Origin: a virus
IMG/VR virus record: IMGVR_UViG_3300046167_000091
Coordinates: 1 to 26,038 of that record
Direction: 5' to 3' (one strand)
DNA length: 26,038 bases
Shown here in pieces: positions 8,453 to 16,093 of the stretch (its first letter is position 1; every line of letters starts with the position of its first letter). The notes beneath the pieces are model-generated. The model did no database searches. It saw only the letters and a list, made by a program, of their open reading frames with translations, and was not told the DNA's origin. A program made the translations under genes and the position numbers.

Positions 8453-10261
8453 ATGGCTACAACGATTATCACAAAGAATGGATCAGGTGCTCCCGCAGCA
8501 GGCGACTTAGTTCAGGGTGAACTTGCGGTAGACTTAACAAATCAAACTTTATATTCAAAAGATTCTTCAGGCAACGTCTTCAAAGTAGGTGACACCGGTG
8601 GTGGTTCTCCCGGCACCTTTACTGATTTGGTTGCTACAGACAGCTTTACTTCCCCCGGCATCGACGACAACGCTACGTCCACGGCTATCACGATTGATTC
8701 CGGTCAGGACGTGGGTATTGGTACCGACGATCCTAGACAAAAGCTTGTAGTGTCTTCTTCGGACAACGGCTTCGAGTTTGACCCTAACGCCTCTACAGGC
8801 AACCGACTGCTGTCGTACAGCCGTGCTTCGGGTCAGTATTCAGATATGAACATCAAGGCAAGTACGTTTCAGATAGACACAGGCGCCACGGGAACCACCT
8901 CAGCGATGACCATCGACGCCTCAGGAAACGTGGGCATTGGTGCTGCCCCAGACACGACTGGATTCGGCGGTACGTTTAAGTATCTAGGACTCAACGGTGG
9001 TTCTGGTAATGGGGCATTTAACGGACAAACAACAAGCACTACTGTGAACAGTGTAGCGGCTCAGTACATGGGAAGCACTACCGGTACTAGCGGTTATCAA
9101 ATCCTTGGCGGTATGCATGTCGCCAACGGCGCAAGCAGTGCAGCAAACGCAGAGGGCGCTCTGGTCTTCTATACTGCTACAGGCGGCTCTCTTGCCGAGC
9201 GTATGCGTATCGACGACTCAGGAAACGTGGGTATTGGTACGGACGATCCTAACCGCACTCTCACGGTGTCTAGTGCATCGGGCGTACCTGCCGAGCTTAT
9301 CAGCAGCAGCACTAACTCTCTGTTAGCTTTCTTCGATGCCAACACTGGAGTACGTCCAAGTCTTGGCTCAGATGGTAGTGATTTAGTATTCAACGCCAGT
9401 GGCGAGCGTATGCGTATCGACTCCACAGGAAATGTGGGCATTGGTACTACAAATCCTGCTGCTTCAATCGATGTAAATACAACAGCACAGGCACCTAGTC
9501 CTAGCACGTTTAATGGTATGCTAGTTGGACAAGAAAGCGGCACTATGGCTGTGGGTAGTGGCGTTGGCCTTGGCTTCAAGATGCGAAACTCGTCTGGAGG
9601 TAGTGTCGGGGGAAACAGTGTAGGTGCAGCTATCTACGGCGTTCAAGCGACAGCCGGAGTAAACCAAGGTGAGCTAACCTTCCATACCCGACAGGACAAC
9701 TTAAGCCTAGACGAGCGTATGCGTATCGACGCCACAGGAAACGTGCTGGTTGGTACTACTTCCGCAATGGCTCAAGGTGGCGGCGGCCCGTTAAGTGTCT
9801 ATTCAACCGCAGGATCTCAACTAATCTTAGGCAAATCCAGTGGCGCTCCATCCATTAGTTTTGGTTCTACAACTACCCAATATGGATTGATGGAGGGGCA
9901 ATCTGGCGGTGGATTTAAGTGGTACACAGGCAATGGGTCGATGGTCACAAGAATGACCCTTGACAACTCAGGCAACCTAACAGCCACAGGCAACGTCACA
10001 GCCTACTCAGACGAGCGACTCAAGGACAACGTTGAAACCTTAGACGGAAGCAAGGTCTACGACATGCGCGGCGTGAGCTTCACTAAAGACGGTGAGGCAG
10101 GCAGCGGTGTTATTGCTCAGGAGCTACAGATGGTTGCCCCAGAGCTTGTACACGAGGGTGAGGAATACCTGAGCGTGGCCTATGGCAACTTGGTGGGCTA
10201 CCTGATTGAGGCAGTCAAAGACCTCAAGGCTGAGGTGGAAGAACTCAAGAGGGCTAAGTAA
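8453..10261 (+). CDS. Tail fibre with C-terminal S74 self-cleaving chaperone
   Basis: A 602-residue trimeric fibre or spike that should contact the host. The N-terminal segment (GAPAAGDLVQGELAVDLTNQ, residues 12-31) is a common phage fibre start. The shaft carries several copies of a SGNVGIGT-type unit, often preceded by ERMRIDxxG (copies at residues 249, 318 and 421). The last 86 residues (517-602) form the S74 intramolecular chaperone: YSDERLKDN supplies Ser519 and Lys524, the same Ser-x4-Lys spacing as the endosialidase dyad, so cleavage should fall after Ser519. The end (YLIEAVKDLKAEVEELKRA) is the family's coiled-coil tail. AGGAG at 8441-8445 precedes the ATG. The stop overlaps the next start as TAATG. 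Confidence 0.92.
   Translation: MATTIITKNGSGAPAAGDLVQGELAVDLTNQTLYSKDSSGNVFKVGDTGGGSPGTFTDLVATDSFTSPGIDDNATSTAITIDSGQDVGIGTDDPRQKLVVSSSDNGFEFDPNASTGNRLLSYSRASGQYSDMNIKASTFQIDTGATGTTSAMTIDASGNVGIGAAPDTTGFGGTFKYLGLNGGSGNGAFNGQTTSTTVNSVAAQYMGSTTGTSGYQILGGMHVANGASSAANAEGALVFYTATGGSLAERMRIDDSGNVGIGTDDPNRTLTVSSASGVPAELISSSTNSLLAFFDANTGVRPSLGSDGSDLVFNASGERMRIDSTGNVGIGTTNPAASIDVNTTAQAPSPSTFNGMLVGQESGTMAVGSGVGLGFKMRNSSGGSVGGNSVGAAIYGVQATAGVNQGELTFHTRQDNLSLDERMRIDATGNVLVGTTSAMAQGGGGPLSVYSTAGSQLILGKSSGAPSISFGSTTTQYGLMEGQSGGGFKWYTGNGSMVTRMTLDNSGNLTATGNVTAYSDERLKDNVETLDGSKVYDMRGVSFTKDGEAGSGVIAQELQMVAPELVHEGEEYLSVAYGNLVGYLIEAVKDLKAEVEELKRAK
8700..9760 (+). repeat. Fibre-shaft coding repeats
   Basis: An 18-base unit, GAGCGTATGCGTATCGAC, occurs exactly at 9197-9214, 9404-9421 and 9713-9730, each followed by a similar GGAAAyGTG block. 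A GTGGGTATTGGTAC-type block with GACGATCCT occurs near 8710 and 9229. The identity of codons as well as residues suggests recent internal duplication or recombination within the shaft. Confidence 0.85.
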
Positions 10262-11205
10262 TGACGCTTTCTAGTAGCGGCTCTATCAGCATATCTGACA
10301 TACAGGCAGAGTTTGGTGGTAGTAATCCTGCAAGCCTGAGCGAATACTATGGCGCGTCTGCAGGTATACCAACCAGCGGGACAATAGCCATTGATGATTT
10401 CTACGGCGCTTCCGCAACAACTGTAGTTCAGTTAGACGTTTACGGTGCGAGTGGAGGTGAAATCACCATCACCAGTCCCCAAGGAGGGCAGGGTTTTGGA
10501 GGCTCTATACGCTGGGTAGGTGAAATTGATCCGGGGATTAAGTTATGGCTTGCAGCAGGAGCTAAAGGTACTAACGGTAGCACTCTTGTAGGGAGCGGTG
10601 GTGGCGCAGGTTCTGAAGTCTACATTAACAACTCATGGTCGCAACCGCTGGCTATAGCTGGTGGTGGAGGAGGCGGAGGTTATCCCGGTCAGTTCGGTGG
10701 GGCAGGTGGTAATGGAGATGCCCGTGGTAGTTCATCTAGATGGAGCGGTTCAGCCAAAGTTAGCGAAGCTATTGGTGGCTCCAACTCTGGAGGAGCTGGT
10801 GGAAACTATGGCCGAGTCGTGGGCGCCACTGGGATAGCTTTCTCTGGAGGGGGTGCGGGTGGTAAAGGTGCAGGAACTTCAGTACACGCTGGCGGCACTA
10901 ACTCAAACGGTAAATTAGCTGGTGGAATAGGTTCAGATTACTCCTATCAAGGAGATGGAGGCGGCTCAGGCGGCGGTGGGGGTTACGGCGGTGGGGGCGG
11001 TGGTGGTACGAACGGTACGTCTTCTGGGGCGGCAGGGGGCGGCAGTAGCTCGTTTACTCAGACGGGATGCGTCAAAACTTCATCCACAGGGTTAGGAACT
11101 AGGAACAATGGTGGATATGTGCGGGTCTATTCCAATGGAGTAGCAGTAAAGACAGTTTCTACCTCGGGTACTTCACCCGCATCAGGTACAGTAACGATAA
11201 GCTAA
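10261..11205 (+). CDS. Glycine-rich tail protein, putative tip adhesin
   Basis: A 314-residue protein. Its first 55 residues contain two copies of a phage tail motif (SISISDIQAEFGG, and TIAIDDFYGAS after an earlier EYYGASAGIP). From about residue 120 onward it is dominated by Gly runs (GGGGGGGYPGQFGGAGG, GGAGGNYG, GGGAGGKGAG, GDGGGSGGGGGYGGGGGGG) separated by short variable loops. That layout recalls the polyglycine-sandwich domain of T-even gp38-type adhesins, in which the loops between Gly strands determine receptor choice. The similarity is structural in style, not proven homology. It is translationally coupled to the S74 fibre (TAATG) and followed by a chaperone-like gene, the arrangement expected of a host-recognition cassette. 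Confidence 0.72.
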   Translation: MTLSSSGSISISDIQAEFGGSNPASLSEYYGASAGIPTSGTIAIDDFYGASATTVVQLDVYGASGGEITITSPQGGQGFGGSIRWVGEIDPGIKLWLAAGAKGTNGSTLVGSGGGAGSEVYINNSWSQPLAIAGGGGGGGYPGQFGGAGGNGDARGSSSRWSGSAKVSEAIGGSNSGGAGGNYGRVVGATGIAFSGGGAGGKGAGTSVHAGGTNSNGKLAGGIGSDYSYQGDGGGSGGGGGYGGGGGGGTNGTSSGAAGGGSSSFTQTGCVKTSSTGLGTRNNGGYVRVYSNGVAVKTVSTSGTSPASGTVTIS

Positions 11206-11214
11206 GGGGAACAC

Positions 11215-11766
11215 ATGAACTACACATACGAAATATTAGACTTTGTACCTGTAGACAGTAGGGCTAGAGTCGTTTTTGAGAAAGAAGGGAGTTTGGCCTA
11301 CTATAAGTTATTTATGTTGGCGTCTTTTGATCCAGAAGAAGTAAAGCAGCAGATAGAAGACTACGCTCCAGTGGTGTTTAACCATTGGAACAAAGCTGAT
11401 ATTGCCCCCACTATTAGCCCTGTAACAGGAAAGCAGAGTGCAACCTTTGAGAAACAGAAGGAGGTTCTGGTAGAAGACCCTGAGCCTGTTACCGACCCTA
11501 TTACTGAGATGAACGTAGAGGTTGTCAAAGAGACAGAAGACGCGATTATCTACACTTACCCCGTAGAAACTAGACCTCAAGAAGACCAAGCTGCCGTGAT
11601 TAGAGGCATGAGAAACTATGAGCTAGGGCTGACTGACTTCCATGCTTTGTCTGATAGAGACATGAGTCCAGAGATGGCGGAATATCGACAGGCTCTAAGG
11701 GACGTACCACAGCAGGCTGGATTCCCACAAAACGTAGAGTGGCCTACAGCTACTATGGAGGTCTAA
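11215..11766 (+). CDS. Putative tail-fibre assembly chaperone
   Basis: A 183-residue acidic protein. The C-terminal 35 residues (MSPEMAEYRQALRDVPQQAG, then FPQNVEWPT) match the pattern of phage tail-assembly chaperones, a YRQALRDxPQQxGFPxxVxWP signature at the end of a variable protein. The first 140 residues are not recognised and are rich in Glu, Val and Thr. Such proteins help fold or assemble fibres and are normally encoded directly downstream of the fibre, as here. GGGGA, starting right after the previous stop, gives a ribosome site. The call rests on the short C-terminal signature and gene order. Confidence 0.7.
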   Translation: MNYTYEILDFVPVDSRARVVFEKEGSLAYYKLFMLASFDPEEVKQQIEDYAPVVFNHWNKADIAPTISPVTGKQSATFEKQKEVLVEDPEPVTDPITEMNVEVVKETEDAIIYTYPVETRPQEDQAAVIRGMRNYELGLTDFHALSDRDMSPEMAEYRQALRDVPQQAGFPQNVEWPTATMEV

Positions 11767-11906
11767 TGAAGACCTTAGTAGCCCTAGCACTCGTGTTACT
11801 CTGTGGATGCTCAGGCACACTACGAGAGAAATCTACGGTGTGCTTGGGCTTCTGTGCTCACACTGAAGTTGAAACTGAAACTCACACAAAGGAAATCAAG
11901 AAATGA
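11766..11906 (+). CDS. 46-residue predicted lipoprotein
   Basis: A small gene with a classical export signal: MKTLVALALVLLCGCSGTL. A basic residue at position 2 is followed by a 12-residue hydrophobic core and a lipobox-like L-C-G-C, so Cys15 would be lipidated after signal peptidase II cleavage. Cys at the -2 position is unusual. The mature part is about 32 residues, has two further Cys (positions 26 and 30) and ends in a charged His/Thr/Glu/Lys stretch. GGAGG at 11757-11761 stands four bases before ATG, the start overlaps the previous stop (TAATG), and the stop overlaps the next start (ATGA), which strongly supports it as a gene. It could be an outer-spanin-like lysis protein or a superinfection-exclusion lipoprotein; nothing decides between them. 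Confidence 0.8.
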   Translation: MKTLVALALVLLCGCSGTLREKSTVCLGFCAHTEVETETHTKEIKK

Positions 11907-12220
11907 ATGCATTTGTTCTACTACTTACCTTAGTCACCTTCTCTACTATGGCTGCTGAGATTTACTTAGATGACGGTAGGGTCGTAGCGTTACCTGTAGG
12001 CTCCAAGGTGTACATAGATGATGGGACTGTATGGACGTTCACTAGGTTCAACGAGGGTGGCTTCGACATTAGACCTTTGACACCTTTGGTGGAGATTACT
12101 GAGGTATGCCCCCAGTCGGGGTTAACCTTTGGTGGCAGCAGTGGCTCCTGTGTAGTAGAAGAGGTCGTAGAGGAGACAGAAGAAGCCTGCGATGGGTTAA
12201 CCTTCGGTGGTGGCTGTTAA
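11903..12220 (+). CDS. Small secreted protein with GLTFGG motifs
   Basis: A 105-residue protein with an N-terminal signal peptide (MNAFVLLLTLVTFSTMAA, probable cleavage before EIYLDD). The mature part begins with a beta-rich unit of the form YLDDGRVVALPVGSKVYIDD followed by TVWTF, a pattern I associate with uncharacterised small marine-phage proteins. The C-terminal third is acidic, has four Cys, and contains GLTFGG twice, the second copy at the very end (DGLTFGGGC). It overlaps the lipoprotein gene by four bases (ATGA), suggesting the two exported proteins are made together at the envelope. The function is unknown. Confidence 0.8.
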   Translation: MNAFVLLLTLVTFSTMAAEIYLDDGRVVALPVGSKVYIDDGTVWTFTRFNEGGFDIRPLTPLVEITEVCPQSGLTFGGSSGSCVVEEVVEETEEACDGLTFGGGC

Positions 12221-12249
12221 GAATACATAGAATCCATAAGGGGTAAGTT

Positions 12250-13485
12250 ATGGCTGTAGGAAGAGACGTAATGGGCGCTGACGGCCTAACTAATGCTCAG
12301 AGGTACGCTAAGAGACAGGCAGATAAGCAGGCTAAAAGAGCTGCTAGTAAGGCGGCGTCTGATGCTAGGAAAGCTGCGGCAGCTAAGGAAGCAGCAGCTA
12401 TGGCTTCTGTGTCAAGCCCTAGTAGTATGTTTGGTGGTCTTATGGGGACAACACAGCAGGTAAGGAACCCACCACCTTCAGACACGCTAGGCTTTGGGCA
12501 TCAACAGACAACGCCTATAAAAACACAGACACCTCCGCCGCCTGCGGCTACTACTCAGGATACATTAGGCTTTGGGCATGAACAGACCACTACGACTCCC
12601 CCGCCTCCTCCGGTTAACGGAGGTATGTTGACTCCTTTAGAGCAACTAGCGGCTGATGGTAATACTAAGGCACAGCAACGAGAACAGGCTGCTGATGATC
12701 TCTACGGTATGTCTAATGCACAGCGAGAGGCGCTTCAAGGGTACTATGACCGTGGAATCATTGATCCAGCGACTAACTTAATTTCTGAGGAGTTCTTACT
12801 CAACCCTGAGAACAATGATGCCTTGTATCAGATGTTCACAGGAGGCTTAGGCTTAGGTAAGAATGACCTACACTCATCGTTAATATCACAGGCGCAAGCT
12901 GGGTGGACTGCTCAAGGGCAAGCTGCGAATCCTTACGATGCAGCGGCAAACGATGGGCTAACCTTTGGTGGTGGTTCTAACGCTGGTGACTACGTTGAAA
13001 CACCCCCAACATACGTAGATCCTCCACCTCCTCCAACTACTGTGGTTGATCCACCGCCTTCTCAGGTAGACCCTGATACACGTAGGCAAGAAGAGCAAGA
13101 CGCTAGAAACAAGGCATTCATGGACTTCTTGAGTAGCCTCGGTTTGAGTTCTTTAGTGGATCTATTTAACGGTATCAATGTTCCTTCAGGAGGTCTAGCG
13201 GGTTCTAATGCTGCTGAGTCTACGTATACACCTTATACACCTGAGGCTTACACACCATCTCAGGTAGACTATAACTCTATGTTAACTACAGCTAACGAGG
13301 TGGGCTATGACCCCTACAGAGGCCTCTATAACGTCCCTGACGCCATGAAGAGCACGGCAGACCAGTTAGGCCTCTTTAGTTACATAAATCCTCCTCAGGC
13401 GACTCCTGCGGCTCCTTACGACCCTATGGCTAATATCACGGTACCTACCATAGACTATACTCAGCTTGCTAAAACAGGAGACTGA
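12250..13485 (+). CDS. Large Pro/Ala-rich unknown protein, probably virion-associated
   Basis: A 411-residue protein I do not recognise. Residues 15-55 form a highly charged Ala/Lys helix (KRQADKQAKRAASKAASDAR). Residues 65-125 and 250-280 are Pro/Thr-rich and disordered, with two DTLGFGH[QE]QT copies (from residues 78 and 104). A folded-looking region spans about 130-220, and a DGLTFGGGS copy starts near residue 235. The C-terminal third is Tyr/Pro-rich with repeated YTPxxYTP. There are no membrane segments or signal peptide. Its place between exported proteins and the tail tube, and its low-complexity make-up, suggest a virion or assembly protein. AAGGGG lies upstream, and the stop is one base before the GTG start of the next gene. 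Confidence 0.8.
   Translation: MAVGRDVMGADGLTNAQRYAKRQADKQAKRAASKAASDARKAAAAKEAAAMASVSSPSSMFGGLMGTTQQVRNPPPSDTLGFGHQQTTPIKTQTPPPPAATTQDTLGFGHEQTTTTPPPPPVNGGMLTPLEQLAADGNTKAQQREQAADDLYGMSNAQREALQGYYDRGIIDPATNLISEEFLLNPENNDALYQMFTGGLGLGKNDLHSSLISQAQAGWTAQGQAANPYDAAANDGLTFGGGSNAGDYVETPPTYVDPPPPPTTVVDPPPSQVDPDTRRQEEQDARNKAFMDFLSSLGLSSLVDLFNGINVPSGGLAGSNAAESTYTPYTPEAYTPSQVDYNSMLTTANEVGYDPYRGLYNVPDAMKSTADQLGLFSYINPPQATPAAPYDPMANITVPTIDYTQLAKTGD
13476..13480 (+). promoter_or_regulatory. Shine-Dalgarno that selects a GTG start
   Basis: AGGAG ends six bases before GTG at 13487. It favours that codon over the in-frame TTG at 13466, which would overlap the upstream gene by 20 bases and has no comparable site. 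The ATG at 13485 opens only a seven-codon frame. Confidence 0.7.
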
Positions 13486-13486
13486 T

Positions 13487-15439
13487 GTGGCTGATACTTA
13501 TAATGTAATCACAGATAACGAGAGAACCTCCGAAGTTGAGGGACTCTTTGGTGCAACAGGGGAAGATAAGTCGAATGCCCCTGACTGGGGTGGCGTTAAG
13601 ACAGCAGAGGAGCTAAGGAGCGAATACGAGGGCGATGCGTACCTAGAGAGTGTCTTCGGCACCTTTGATAACTACTTAGGGTATATGACTGAAGCCAGTG
13701 ATATGCTAGGTAGACAAAACTGGTGGACAGCCGAAGGGGTAGATAAGAGAGGCACCGGGGATAAGATTAGAGAAGATGGGCAAGAGGATATAGGTAGAAG
13801 TCCTGCTCAACAGACGGCCACAGATGACCTCAGACAAGCTGACTCATCCGCTAGGAACAGTGGTTACCAGCAGTGGTTAATGTCGGATGAAAACCAAGCT
13901 CTTATGCAGAAGTACGGCATTGAGCAGAAGTTCACTGATGAGAAAGGTGATAAGTACACTTGGACAGGTAATGGGTACATGCGTACCTATGTTAACAACG
14001 AAGCTCGTATGGGAGGCATGGAAATAGGGAAGGGTTTAATCGCTGCCATGTACGCCTACGGTGGTGGCGCCGTTGCTGCAAATTTATTAGGAGGTACGGC
14101 AGGAGCAGTAGCAGGTACAGCAACATCAGCCCCTATATCTGTTGGGACACCTGTTTACACGGCTGCTGGTCAAGCGGTCACTACTGGTTCATCTATAGCT
14201 TCTTCTTTAGCTTCTGCTACAGGATTAACAGCAGGTACCATTAGTACCGCTGGTGGAGCCATGGTTGGTAGCTCAATAAGCCAACTTATGTTAACAGGGG
14301 ATATAGACCCAACTAAGGTACTCGTTAGTGGTGTAACAGCAGGGATACTTGAGACAGCTAACGCCTTACAAAATATGGACCCATCTATAGTCACCTCTGA
14401 TACTATGGGGTTCTTATACGATAAAGTAGATAAATTATCAGAGCTACTTAACACAGACTACGAGACAGCCTTAGATATAGCCAAAGCTGTATCTATAGGA
14501 GCTATAGAAGGTGACGACTTAGAGGGTATAGTTAAGAGTTCTCTGTCAGTCTTAGGTGCTGATGAGATAACAGACTTCCTGAGTGAAACAGTGGGTCTAG
14601 AGATTCCTAACTTCTTTGAAGAAGGTACGACTACTATTAACTCTAATGCTGTAGAAGAGGCAGCTAGGGTTCTACTCCGGGATGGTATGAACGGAGAGTT
14701 AGACGAAGGTACCTTACTAAGCATGGGCTTAGGATACATCAGGAACGATGGTAGCTTTGCCTTCGCTGATCCTTCCTCTCTGTTTCCCGACAGCGGCGAC
14801 TTTGACATCTTTGATGGTTTCTTTGATGGTTTTGAGAACCCCTTTGAAGGCTTTGACTTTGACCTCAAGGGTGGCGATGGGTTTGGCTTAGACTTCACTA
14901 GTAACGAGGCTCAAGCCTTAGCTGACTCAGACACCTTTGGTGAATACTTTGACCCTAATGATTACGATAATAATGTTATCCTACAGTATGACCAAGGTAC
15001 TGTGGATTCTATCATGGGAATCATAGAGGCTGCTAAAGAGGCTGGGAGAGACTTTGATGACTCTGTGTTGCAGCCTATTAAAACAACGATACAGGAAGCA
15101 GGGTACGCCATTGATGACAATGTATTACAACCTATCAAAGATGGAGCCATAGCTCTCTACGATATGTTACCTGATGTAAGCATAGGTGGTCCTAACCTAA
15201 GTGGGACTAACTTAAGTGGGCCTGACTTACCTAACGCAGACACAGGGGGTTTTGACTTCCCTGATCTTAAATTTGGTAAACCCTTCGGTGACGAGTTAGA
15301 AGGCTTTAATCCTTTTGCTGCTCCTGCTTTAGGTAATGAAATACCTTTGTTGGCTAAGGTTAAGCCTCAGGATGCTTATGATCCTAGGAGAGCAGGATCG
15401 TCTATAGTTTCATCTATGTTTGCGGAGTACTTAGGATGA
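13487..15439 (+). CDS. Large unknown virion-type protein with Gly/Ala hydrophobic region
   Basis: The product is 650 residues from the GTG start. The N-terminal 160 residues are charged and look folded. Residues 183-260 are Ala/Gly/Thr-rich and hydrophobic (GLIAAMYAYGGGAVAANLLG, then ATGLTAGTISTAGGAMVGSS), which could insert in membranes. The region around 430-480 is Phe/Asp/Gly-repetitive (FDGFFDGFENPFEGFDFD). Two related segments contain VLQPIK (DDSVLQPIKTTIQEAG and DDNVLQPIKDGAIALYD), and short NLSG-type repeats come near the end. An acidic protein with an Ala/Gly hydrophobic stretch just before the tail tube genes fits an ejection or tail-associated protein, but I recognise no family. Its last four bases overlap the next start. 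Confidence 0.8.
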   Translation: MADTYNVITDNERTSEVEGLFGATGEDKSNAPDWGGVKTAEELRSEYEGDAYLESVFGTFDNYLGYMTEASDMLGRQNWWTAEGVDKRGTGDKIREDGQEDIGRSPAQQTATDDLRQADSSARNSGYQQWLMSDENQALMQKYGIEQKFTDEKGDKYTWTGNGYMRTYVNNEARMGGMEIGKGLIAAMYAYGGGAVAANLLGGTAGAVAGTATSAPISVGTPVYTAAGQAVTTGSSIASSLASATGLTAGTISTAGGAMVGSSISQLMLTGDIDPTKVLVSGVTAGILETANALQNMDPSIVTSDTMGFLYDKVDKLSELLNTDYETALDIAKAVSIGAIEGDDLEGIVKSSLSVLGADEITDFLSETVGLEIPNFFEEGTTTINSNAVEEAARVLLRDGMNGELDEGTLLSMGLGYIRNDGSFAFADPSSLFPDSGDFDIFDGFFDGFENPFEGFDFDLKGGDGFGLDFTSNEAQALADSDTFGEYFDPNDYDNNVILQYDQGTVDSIMGIIEAAKEAGRDFDDSVLQPIKTTIQEAGYAIDDNVLQPIKDGAIALYDMLPDVSIGGPNLSGTNLSGPDLPNADTGGFDFPDLKFGKPFGDELEGFNPFAAPALGNEIPLLAKVKPQDAYDPRRAGSSIVSSMFAEYLG

Positions 15440-16083
15440 CATATTTAGAAGTAGTAAACAACGTCCTGAGAAGGATACGAGAAGAAGAGGTACCTAGCGT
15501 TGACTCTACTACCTACAGTAAAATGATAGGTGACTTTGTTAACGATGCTAAGAAGATTGTAGAAACCTCTTGGGACTGGTCAGCCTTACGTACTACAGTA
15601 GTGTTCACAACCTCTGAGGATGTCTTTAATTACCCCTTAGAAGATACTAAGGATACTGTGAAGGCTTTGAATGTAATCAACGATACCTCTAACTTCTTCA
15701 TGGACTACCGTACTACTGACTGGTTTGACAATCAGTATTACAACCAAGATCCAGTTAAGGGGTCACCTCAGTTGTACACCTATAGGGGCCTTGATTCTAA
15801 CGGTGACACTCAGATAGATGTATACCCTAAGCCTGACGGTGCTTACGTTGTTAGGTTCAACTGTGTCTTACGTAACGATGAGTTAGTGGCTGACACAGAT
15901 AATCTAATGATTCCTAACATGCCTGTGATTCACCTCGCGGTAGCCTTATCAGCCCGTGAGCGAGGCGAGACAGGAGGTACATCAACAGCCGAGTACTTTG
16001 CTATCGCTGATACTTACCTGTCTGACGCTATTGCTCTGGACGCACAGAAGCACCCTTATGCAACAGACTGGTATACCCCTTAG
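15436..16083 (+). CDS. Tail tubular protein A (T7 gp11-like adaptor)
   Basis: A 215-residue protein that should form the adaptor ring joining portal to nozzle. It begins with the family pattern (YLEVVNNVLRRIREEEVPSV), continues with DFVNDAKKIVETSWDWSAL, the Asn/Asp-Ala-Lys and Trp-x-Trp element typical of gp11-like proteins, then a beta-rich middle with YYNQDPVKGSPQLYTY, and ends in a helical region (HLAVALSARERGETGGTSTA). The length is close to T7 gp11 (196). It is coupled to the previous gene by ATGA and followed by the gp12-like gene, the standard order in T7-like phages. Confidence 0.9.
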   Translation: MTYLEVVNNVLRRIREEEVPSVDSTTYSKMIGDFVNDAKKIVETSWDWSALRTTVVFTTSEDVFNYPLEDTKDTVKALNVINDTSNFFMDYRTTDWFDNQYYNQDPVKGSPQLYTYRGLDSNGDTQIDVYPKPDGAYVVRFNCVLRNDELVADTDNLMIPNMPVIHLAVALSARERGETGGTSTAEYFAIADTYLSDAIALDAQKHPYATDWYTP

Positions 16084-16093
16084 GAGCTAGTGT

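Noticed and set aside
13466-13486. TTG start extending the 650-residue protein upstream by seven codons
   Set aside because: It overlaps the upstream gene and lacks a ribosome site. GTG at 13487 has AGGAG six bases upstream.
14458-14898. 146-residue minus-strand ORF (and similar ones at 9169-9579 and 25098-25547)
   Set aside because: They lie wholly inside well-supported genes on the other strand, have Ser/Pro/Lys- or Arg-biased composition, and lack ribosome sites.
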